Positions 57,201 to 64,000 of a DNA stretch of 64,000 nt are shown here, in pieces (the stretch's first letter is position 1; every line of letters starts with the position of its first letter). Where the stretch lies: the NCBI GenBank assembly GCA_905178155.1, contig CAJINV010000001.1, positions 7,385,794 to 7,449,793 on the forward strand. Reading direction: 5' to 3'. The translations under genes and the position numbers were made by a program. Source of the DNA: Amoebophrya sp. A120. Taxonomy: Eukaryota > Sar > Dinophyceae > Syndiniales > Amoebophryaceae. The notes beneath the pieces were generated by a model that was not told the origin of the DNA, did not search any database, and was given only the letters and a program-made list of their open reading frames with translations.

Positions 57201-60200
57201 TGTCAGCAGCACTCCAAGATTTCGCTGCACCTTCCCCTGTGCGACGAAGGCCACGCGTTCCAACCGAGGCCGCAGAATGGGGAGAGTTGTCTCGTAGTCT
57301 TTCAATTCAGCGCCTCGCAAAACTTCTGCGGGCTCACGATCCAGGTTTCCACGCTCCGAAGCATCATACCCGCATAGTCGTGCGTCGCCCTGGAATCCAG
57401 GATCTGTAGGTTTACGTTATGACATATAAAAATAGTAAACAGATGATCGAAACAAGAGAAAAAGCTGCCTGCAGACACACGTGGTGCAGTGACGCTTGTA
57501 TTGTTCTTGTTCGGGGAAATTATAGTAAATTGATGTGAAGCAGTATGCTTGAAAAGAGATAACGATCATTGCCAAACGGTACTGTTCCTCAGACTCCGAA
57601 GGTCGTCTATCAGGTCCGAACCACCAGCGAATCGGGCCAGTAGGCGCTCGGGCACTGCCATCAGTGCCTCCACCACGTGATGATCATGCTCAAGCGCTCG
57701 GGTGGGATGCGTAGCGGCTACCTCGTCTCCGTCTTCGGGCTCTTTGTCTACTGCCTCTGAGGGGGCCCTGCCCTTGCTGCGCCTACTTGCTCTGCGTCCT
57801 GCTTTCTCCCAAGCAGCTGCTGTTACCGGTGCAGGGGCCGCCTCCGGAACCGTCGGTGCAACCGCGACGTCGTTCCGTCTCCCCTCCGCCTGCTGCACGC
57901 CAGGCAAAAGATCCAGTTTGTGGTTGTGGGCAGCGTGAAGCAGCCACTGGCCTTGTCAAGTTGAAAACAGCTACCAACGCAGCTTTCTTTTAAAAAAATT
58001 AGTTGAACTTGATGCTGCAAAGAACCCGATCAAAAAGCCTCTGGTCTATATCTATTCTCTCGCTGGCGCATAATGTATAGAAGTGCGCAGCCAATACAAG
58101 AATCAAAGTGCAAATGGACGCCTCGTGAATTACTACCGTTTCAGCTCGCTCCCGAGCTGCAGTCTCTTTGGAAATGGAGCAAGAAGAAAACTACAGCTAA
58201 GCACCTGCGATATCGGACTTCCTTTCCAGCCTATCCGTATGGCGGGGTTGGGAGTTTTCAACTGGATAGGCGAGCCAACTTCACATGCGCCACTTCCAGG
58301 TCGTCGCCTGAAAGCAAACTCGCATGGATCCAAAACCGGTCCACCGGATCGGCGTGCGCTGTTGGCGACGAACCACCTGGCGGGGGCACCCAATTCAGAA
58401 ATTCGGCGTCCACCTCGAGAAATGGCCCCGCCTTGTATAGCTGTCGCACATGGTAACGCAACGACATGGCCACCCCCAGGTGGCTCCCCTCTCGTCCCGG
58501 AGTCGTGTGCATCTGTTTTGCCGAGGTTTCCACCGCTCGCTCCACTTCCTCCTGTGGCACAGCACGAAGCACCCCCCCGAGCAACGGTAGGGAGGGACCC
58601 AGCGGCCCCCACTCAATAGTCACGGGGACAAGATTCGACTCGGCCGCCTCGCGAAAGCCGTGCTCGCCTTCGAATTCACCCAGGGTCAACGGCGCGAAGA
58701 ACCCTGGAGCATCCAGAACTGCCTCCGGACCAGCAGCAGCAGGCTCCTCGTCCCCATGCGGAACCGACCGGAATACCCCCAGAAAGAATCCGTCAGGCAA
58801 GATGGGGTCGGCACCTTCGTGGTCTGCATCATCGTGCAGCACCCGCGGGAACAGATTTGCGAGGCGTACCTCGCTTCGCCGCAAGTCCAAAAAGCTCCTT
58901 TCGGGATGCACATTCCCGTCGTACTGCTGTCGCAACTCGTGATCCAGATAGACAGAATTCGCCTTGTCCTCCGGCCACCAGAGCCGGCCTCCAATCCACT
59001 CGGACCCTGGACTAGACACCGACGACGGAAAACTTAATTCCGGCCTCGGATACGGCCACTGCATGATCTTGTCGTGCACAATTTCGAAGAGTTGTCCTGG
59101 TTGAGGCCGAGAACTCGCTCGCACCTGGGCAGCTGGAAGGTGGTGCAGGCTTTGTTCCCTCACTGCGTTGAAGTACTCATACCAGGCCCTCGGCAAGTGC
59201 TGCCACTCTTCACGAGGCAGAAATAACTGTTCCACCGCGAGTTCGATGCCAGTGCGTTCGCCGAGGCCAGTTTGTTCACCGTACAGAGGCTCTCGTGGTC
59301 CCGTCCTGGACATAGTGGCTTCGATTTCAGACAACGCATCCGAGATCTCATTGTAGAGAAATACAAACTCACTAGCCTGATTTCCTTTAACAAGCAAAAG
59401 GGAGCACTTCGAGGTCATCAGAAAACCGTCGCTCTCCGGTAAATTGGCCACCGCGAGGTTTGCGTGGCTCAAGTAGCTGCTAGCTTTGCGCACGATGTTC
59501 GAGAAGTTCGAGTTATGCCATGCGGTAAACTTCAACAACAGCCGGGCCTTGAGTTTGGACAGCGCCGGCTCCACTTGCTTGGGGTTCTTTCGCGCGCTGC
59601 GTCGTGCCGTGGCCAGGTGCTGGCGCTCTTGCGCCTGGCGCTCTTGCTCCTGATACTGTTCCTGTCGGAACAGAGAACTGTAGACGGGGCCGGAGACCAT
59701 GGCGGAAAGCATTCCCGGCACTCCGTGTTGCCTGTGCACGCGCACGAGGTCGGCATAGTTGACCTCTCGATCCGGGTGGAAGTGGAGCTCCCTAGTATCC
59801 GAGAAATTCGCTTCGACCCGGGCCTTCAGCTCTGCGAGGATGCGCTGCCGCTCGGACTCGTTCGCGATTTTGTCACGCAGAGCCAAGAGGGTAGCACTAG
59901 TCTTGCCCTCATCGTCGTTGGCGAAGAGCTCAAACACCAAAAAGTGGACCCAGTGACGCAGCGACGCGAGCGCTTCCCGGGTTCGCTGCGTGAGTGCCAG
60001 AAACGAGTTCCGGACCCGCAGCCGCCCTTCGTCGTCGGCAAATGCGACACCCTGCTGCACGTGCTCCAGAAAAGCTGCCACACGGTCTTGCCACGGACGA
60101 AGCACAATCTTCTGGAGGCGGGGAAAAACCGGCGCCAGCAGTTCCTTGGCAGCGAGCATCATATTATTTCGCTGCGTTTGCTCTCGAGGAAAAAGTTCGT

Positions 60201-63200
60201 CGAAGGCATCGGTCCAACGCTTCTGGTATTGGTTGTCATTTTTAGCGTCCCAGACCCAGTCATCGACACGCGTGAGCACCGTGAGTAGGTACACTTCACG
60301 CATCACGAGCCCAAAGAGCCCCTTCAATGCCACGTACCAGTTAACAGCAGTGTGGCTTTTGTCTTTCGTCTTCAACTGAATTGCGTGTCCGTAGGGGAAA
60401 AGTGTGTGATCCACCCACTCCAGCTCTGCGTTGCGCGCCGCGAGCTCCGCTTTTCCGACAGCGCGAAGGGCACGGAACTGCTTTTCCAGCGCTTCGGTGC
60501 CCGGTTCGCGCGGCTGCAGCAGGGCCCGCTGCGCCAGCCCGTCCCTGCTATCCGCACCTTCATAGCATCTCGCGTGGCTGTATGTGTAATAAACACTCGC
60601 AGATCTGGTTGTACCATGGGACGATACCGTCTCTTGCTTATGGCGCTCCAACAAAGTGCTTCTGGAGGTCGGCTGCTCCGCAGACGGTCTCCACACGCTC
60701 CAATAGGCGGTTTGCTTTTTGCCACCATTCTTCTTTCTGTTGGGCGTTGTCCAACTTCGCCCGCATGACCAGGCCCACCGCACTGGAGAACCGGGGCGCA
60801 GCACCACCGGAAGCGTTTCCCACACCTCCCGCAGGTACTGCAGCATTTTCTCTCGGGAGAAGACGTTGATAAGGTGATCCTGGATGTTCTGCTGCTGCGC
60901 CAGTGAGTGCCCGGGCTGCTGCTTAAAGAGCGCACGCCACATGTCTTGGAAGAAGCGGACGTGAACCTGCGGCTCCGTTGCGGGCTCGCTTTCGGTGTGC
61001 GCGTAAATGTCCAACCGGACCTGGCGGTGGTCGATGTCCACGACGGGGACAGGTTCCAGTGGCCGCCTGCCTATTTGATTTCGCACGAAGTTCAACCGCT
61101 CCGCGTGATTGGTCTCGGCCTCGGTGCGCCGCGAAGCCTCCAGGTCCTCCAGTAGTCGCTCCATGCGCCGCAGCTGCACCCCCAGAAAGCAGACCGCCAG
61201 CAAAAAGTCGCCCCGTTCCATCTGCTGCGTCTTCCGGAGCCAGTCGCGCCCCGCCGCGTGCAGCTCGTATAAGGAGGCCCGCACCACCAGGATCAGATTG
61301 TCAAGTGGGTGCGACGCGTGGTCCGACGTGTGTTGCACGTTCCCGGGTACCTGCCAGCGCATCTCCGTCGCACGGGCTGCCGCGCGACCCGCCGGTAGTT
61401 GCTGCAGCTCCTGGAGCGAGTTCACCGGGTCTTTGGTTTCAAGGAGCGCCTCGATATCGTTAGGAAGCAGGGCCAAGTTCTTCTCAGCTGCGCCGACGAC
61501 ATCTTTATATGCGTGCGGGTACCGCTCGGCATCGGTTAAGGCCATAACCGCACTGCCCAGCTCCGCCGACACGGAGTGAGTGAGGACGAGCGCGGCCGCA
61601 CGCACGTAGGGAACGCAGGGGCCCTCGCGCAGAAACGCATACTCCTGCGAAAAAGGCTCGAGAGTTTTGCGCCCCCGCGGGTCGGTCGCTGCCGACTCTG
61701 CTGGCCTGACCGCACTAGTCGCCGCTGCCTCGGTTGTCAGGGTAGAGAGGAAGGTTAAGATCGGCTCCCGTCCCGCTGGCGCAGTCTGCAGCAGTGCCAC
61801 CACGTGGCCCGTCCGCGCCGCTAACGTCTCCTGCAAAGCGCGCACGAAGCCGGCGAGCCGCTCCTCGGACGCGAGTGGGGGCGTGCGCCCCGCTGCGGTG
61901 GAAGCCCCGGCCCGGCTGAGCAGGTATTCGAGCACCTGTGTCAACCGCCTTCCTTCCTGTGCACGCGCTTCCGCTTCTTTCACCCAATGACTATCCGTTT
62001 TGGAAAGCCCCCGCAGTTGCTCTTGAATCTTCTCTTTCTGGTCCTTGTACATAGGCAGTACTGCAATGTCTTCGGGACGGAGGGGACCTAATCAAGTGCA
62101 AATACATGAAATACCCCCGCGCGCAACGTCTCACGAACGCGGCACAAGACCATCAAACTTCAACATGCAAAAAGCCCCCTCTAAGCACGTATTACACTAG
62201 AAAAACTCCGTCGTGCTGCTTCCAGCAATCAAGTCTCTAGTAGCATCACATAGCGAATAAAGGCACGAAGGCGAATTATCGGTATGCGCGAGCGGCAGCT
62301 CAACTTCTGGTTTGATAGATCCGTCACGTCCGAAGTGCCAGAAAGCAGTGTCTTGACGATCTGCACGACCATTTGCGCTGATGCCGGGTTGCTGTGCTGG
62401 TCCTCGGCCCCCCGGCGCTTTTTGCGGCCAGAGGCGTCTGATCTGGGTGCGCCCGCGGCGTGGTAGTACTTCCGCAGAGGGTTCACAACGTCTTGCTCCA
62501 ACCGCAGCTCTCGCCTACGCGCCCAGTCAACCGTCTTTTGGTTTATTCGCAAGTTGTGTTCAGAGCCCTGCACCTTCTCCGTCCAGCGATTGTCGTCCAC
62601 GCGACCCCCGAACACGTCCTCGGTAAAGAGACCCGAGAAATGCTCCAGCAGCATCTTCTCGTAGCAGGAGTCGTAAATGGCCAAATTGTTGCCCCACTTG
62701 CGCTCTGCCGGCACGAGCTCTCTTACCTCCGAGGGTGCCCCCGTGTTTTTGGTTCCCTGCATTGTGCCCTCCCAGAGCTTCGGCGCTGGACCTCCCGAAG
62801 CGCCAAAACTGTACTCAAACTTCTTCATGTTGTCATTCATCGCGAGCAGCCCTCGATATGCCGCGGGCCCCAGCGATTTGTCGATTCCGCGCATCGAGGC
62901 CCAGGACGGCATCACTGCGGGGCACTGGTTGCATTGCTCGGAGCCGGCCGTGGTTCCCCGGCGCAGCAATGCTTGTTTCAACACTCGGACTTGTTTCATC
63001 ACGAACGGCGGCAGATCAAACCCAGCCGAGATCGTGGACTGCGCGGTCAACGTGGGGAAATAGACCTCCTCCGATTCTGTGGGCGTGCGAATGCGCTGTT
63101 CGTGCCTCGAAGTGCCGTTCTCGTCGTCGAGACCCCCCAGCTCGAACTGCCTCTCCTGCATCTGGACTGAATTTACGAGCGCGCGCCGGCCCAGCGTGAG

Positions 63201-64000
63201 CCCCAGGTCCACGACCTTAATGGGGATTTCCAGCCCGCTTTTGTCCCCTGGAGCGCCGGAGCTCAGGTCCGCGTGCTTCGCACTCCACACCGCCCCCAAC
63301 GAACTTCCTTGCCGAATCAACCCCGCGGACGGACTTTCCCCCGCCTTCATTGCGCGGTCAAAGACGCTCCTATCAACTCTCAAGCGCTACACTCTCAGCT
63401 TTTTTTACATGAATTTGCGACGCAACAATAGCGCAAGCGAAACGAGGAAGCTCCTGCTCGGGAGTCCCCCCTTACAGATTCGGTACATAAATATTTCGCT
63501 GTTTAGCGCTTGAAGTAGAATTCGTCATGCCAAGTGGCTTGATCGTGTGAAGTCTGATAGGTCTTCTCCGTGAGAAAAATCACACAACAGCTAACAATGT
63601 AACGTTTGAGACTTCCATACCTGCGCTTCAAAGCGTTTACCTCCGCCTGGTCCTCTTCGTAGCGGGTGCTGTGGAAGTGTTTCTGCTTGTGGTTGAGGTC
63701 CGTCTCCAGCTCACCCCGGTAATAGCGGTGCTTGGAAAAGTGCGCAATCCACTCGTTCATGCGACGCTGTACCCGTAGCGTGTCGGCCGCAGAAGGGTAC
63801 TTCGACACCAATTGCTCGAATAAGCTTTCCCGCATATCTACTTCGAAGTTTCCCTCGGTCGCGTGATCTTATCCAGCTTTGCAAAAATTATACAGCGCGT
63901 TGTGGGTTAAGAAGAAAAATGAAAATCTCCGTCACGATGAACTTGTCCGATTTTGTTCGCAAAGGCAGACGATCAAAACGCGGATAGAGCTCATCTTGTC
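45286..64000 (-). CDS. Giant UPF1-like SF1 helicase, 5' end outside the window
   Basis: Exons from the right: 63867-63620, 63370-62318, 62088-58269, 57953-57584, 57403-56977, 56804-56560, 56275-56183, 55784-55171, 54898-54710, 54213-53610, 51348-47184 and 46857-45286, about 4,400 codons. Helicase signatures are spread out: a motif III remnant (DH...ESLFEQLV) and motif IV LRVQRRMNEWIAHF with RYYRGEL in the first exon; NPASAQMVVQIVKTLL and RPEDIAVLPMYKDQKEKIQE across the 62.3/62.1-kb junction; then, after some 3,100 codons, motif V VSSVDAFQGREKKVII and motif VI RLNVAITRAKNLVIVV at 48.25-48.09 kb. A possible FN3-like segment (VEVSGLVPKQRYEVKIYAHL) is near 49.7 kb. The C-terminal 900 residues are Pro/Gly/Ser-rich with a basic GKGKGKGSRDRRYQ end. 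SF1B helicases of this type unwind RNA or DNA with ATP. ATPase motifs I-II would lie right of the window. Two separate genes cannot be excluded. Confidence 0.7.
46858..47183. mobile_element. Introner-like intron, 326 bp, in the helicase gene
   Basis: Ends are TATGCAAAG and AAATACATA; the flanks ACTCG (46853-46857) and ACTCT (47184-47188) match at four of five positions. Removal joins SDDHARVGDEVHAGKPLSL in frame. TIR similarity beyond the first five bases is weak. Confidence 0.65.
51349..53609. mobile_element. Introner of the TATCAAATG family with a 1.9-kb nested insertion
   Basis: The ends TATCAAATGTAAAAGTGTCT and its inverted repeat (53580-53609) are flanked by exact TTTCC duplications (51344-51348 and 53610-53614). 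Excision joins GSKSWKKQGTTSASPLAN in frame in the helicase gene. The right part (about 53400-53609) aligns with the body of the 260-bp family member, confirming that the extra length is an insertion. Confidence 0.92.
51407..53324. mobile_element. Nested insertion of 1.9 kb bounded by a 15-bp direct repeat
   Basis: CATGCTAGATCTGAA occurs at 51392-51406 and 53325-53339, as expected of a target duplication. The insert has no poly(A) or poly(T) end and no recognised ORF for a transposition enzyme. It contains GGGTGCGGCCC three times (51913, 52003, 52071). The duplicated target is followed on the right by four TGAAT/GAATT units. The class is undetermined. Confidence 0.65.
54214..54709. mobile_element. 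TIR intron, 496 bp, in the helicase gene
   Basis: The left end TATCCTCTGGAAGAG and the right end (inverted TATCCTCTGTGAGAA) form a TIR. The flanks CAACC and TGATT are not duplicated. Removal joins ESHALAIVVHCIHERAKAH in frame. A GTGAGA donor also overlaps the right end, so canonical splicing at one side is possible. Confidence 0.55.
54899..55170. mobile_element. Introner of the TATCAAATG family, 272 bp
   Basis: Ends TATCAAATGTAAAAATGTCT and its inverted repeat are flanked by exact AGAAA duplications (54894-54898 and 55171-55175). Removal joins KVYAVSDYIGMHDYKHD in frame. A 16-bp direct repeat, TGATGCTGCATTTGGA, lies inside at 54942-54957 and 54962-54977. Confidence 0.95.
55785..56182. mobile_element. 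Introner, CCATCCCCATC TIR family, 398 bp
   Basis: The left end TATTCCGTGAAAATTAACC leads into CCATCCCCATC; the reverse complement of the right end, TATGCCCTGGAAATTAAG, leads into TAACCATCCCCATC. The flanks GCCGC and ACCGT are a decayed duplication. Removal joins WESHPVYGVVPSFKLRNAL in frame, although the exon between this and the next element is only 31 codons. Confidence 0.75.
56276..56559. mobile_element. Introner, ATGAAAAATGC TIR family, 284 bp
   Basis: The left end TATTCAGATGAAAAATGC and the right end (inverted TATTACAATGAAAAATGC) are flanked by exact GCGTC duplications (56271-56275 and 56560-56564). Excision restores EEDQHDATRGSSAHAAQGQ in frame. Confidence 0.9.
56805..56976. mobile_element. 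Introner, AAAAAGCAGGCAGGGC TIR family, 172 bp
   Basis: The left end TGTCCACAAGAAAAAGCAGG and the right end (inverted TATCCCACAGAAAAAAGCAG) are strong TIRs. The flanks TCCAG and TCAAG match at four of five positions. Removal joins RGGLDVEYIPGMQFHR in frame. Confidence 0.85.
57954..58268. mobile_element. Introner, AGTTGAAAAC TIR family, 315 bp
   Basis: The left end TGTCAAGTTGAAAAC and the right end (inverted TATCCAGTTGAAAAC) are TIRs; the flanks GGCCT and GGCGA share three bases. Removal joins VAHVKLARQWLLHAAHNHK in frame. Confidence 0.8.
62089..62317. mobile_element. Introner-like intron, 229 bp, between helicase motif segments
   Basis: The left end TAATCAAGTGC and the right end (inverted TATCAAACCAG) are weak TIRs; the flanks GGACC and GATCC share three bases. 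Removal joins GTSDVTDPLRP to EDIAVLPMYKD in frame, reconstituting a conserved SF1 helicase stretch. Confidence 0.6.
63371..63619. mobile_element. Introner, CTCAARCG TIR family, 249 bp
   Basis: The left end TATCAACTCTCAAGCG and the right end (inverted TATGGAAGTCTCAAACG) form a TIR. The flanks GCTCC and CCTGC are at most a decayed duplication. Removal joins EVNALKRRSVFDRAMKAGE in frame in the helicase gene. Confidence 0.7.

Overview
The window looks like nuclear DNA of a protist, most probably an alveolate of the dinoflagellate/syndinian type (Amoebophrya-like). This is an inference from architecture and was not tested by comparison. The grounds are: about fifteen genes, all readable on the minus strand; intron-rich eukaryotic genes such as cytoplasmic dynein intermediate chain, dynamin, a BAR-domain protein and a cAMP-receptor-type GPCR; and a large set of introns that are transposon-like introners with terminal inverted repeats (TIRs) and short target-site duplications (TSDs). 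No rRNA, tRNA, CRISPR array or bacterial operon was seen. Gene coordinates span first to last recognisable coding base, introns included.

Layout from left to right, all genes on minus: 1.6-7.7 kb, a multi-exon secretory protein of unknown function; 8.3-10.5 kb, a probable mitochondrial ribosomal protein mS35; 10.6-11.1 kb, a small unknown; 11.7-13.9 kb, a BAR-domain protein with a Pro/Gly/Tyr tail; 14.6-19.8 kb, the dynein intermediate chain, whose last intron is an introner carrying a 2.2-kb nested insertion with poly(T) and a 19-bp TSD; 20.4-22.4 kb, a 7TM receptor; 22.9-23.4 kb, a DUF5522 protein with a signal peptide; 24.3-31.1 kb, two long low-complexity proteins; 31.9-34.1 kb, two small genes around a terminal-inverted-repeat element that contains an 898-base assembly gap; 35.2-37.6 kb, a single-exon LRR/tropomodulin-like protein; 38.8-43.8 kb, dynamin; 45.3 kb to the right edge, one very large UPF1-like SF1 helicase gene, incomplete at its 5' end.

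The most unusual feature is the intron system. Many introns begin TAT (or TGT/TAA) and end ATA, carry TIRs of several unrelated sequence families, and are flanked by 5-bp direct repeats. Removing the element plus one TSD copy restores the reading frame in every case checked, including the dynamin P-loop (GSQSSGKS), the dynamin GED and the dynein C terminus. Canonical GT-AG introns occur beside them, even in the same gene. In the family starting TATCAAATG, two of four copies carry a secondary insertion of about 2 kb, and a third carries a short direct repeat, all at nearly the same internal position. The helicase gene is also odd: the strand that normally lies just before motif V is separated from motif V by roughly 3,100 codons.

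Membrane-remodelling and transport genes (BAR protein, dynamin, dynein chain) lie in one 32-kb stretch, but nothing in the sequence shows co-regulation.
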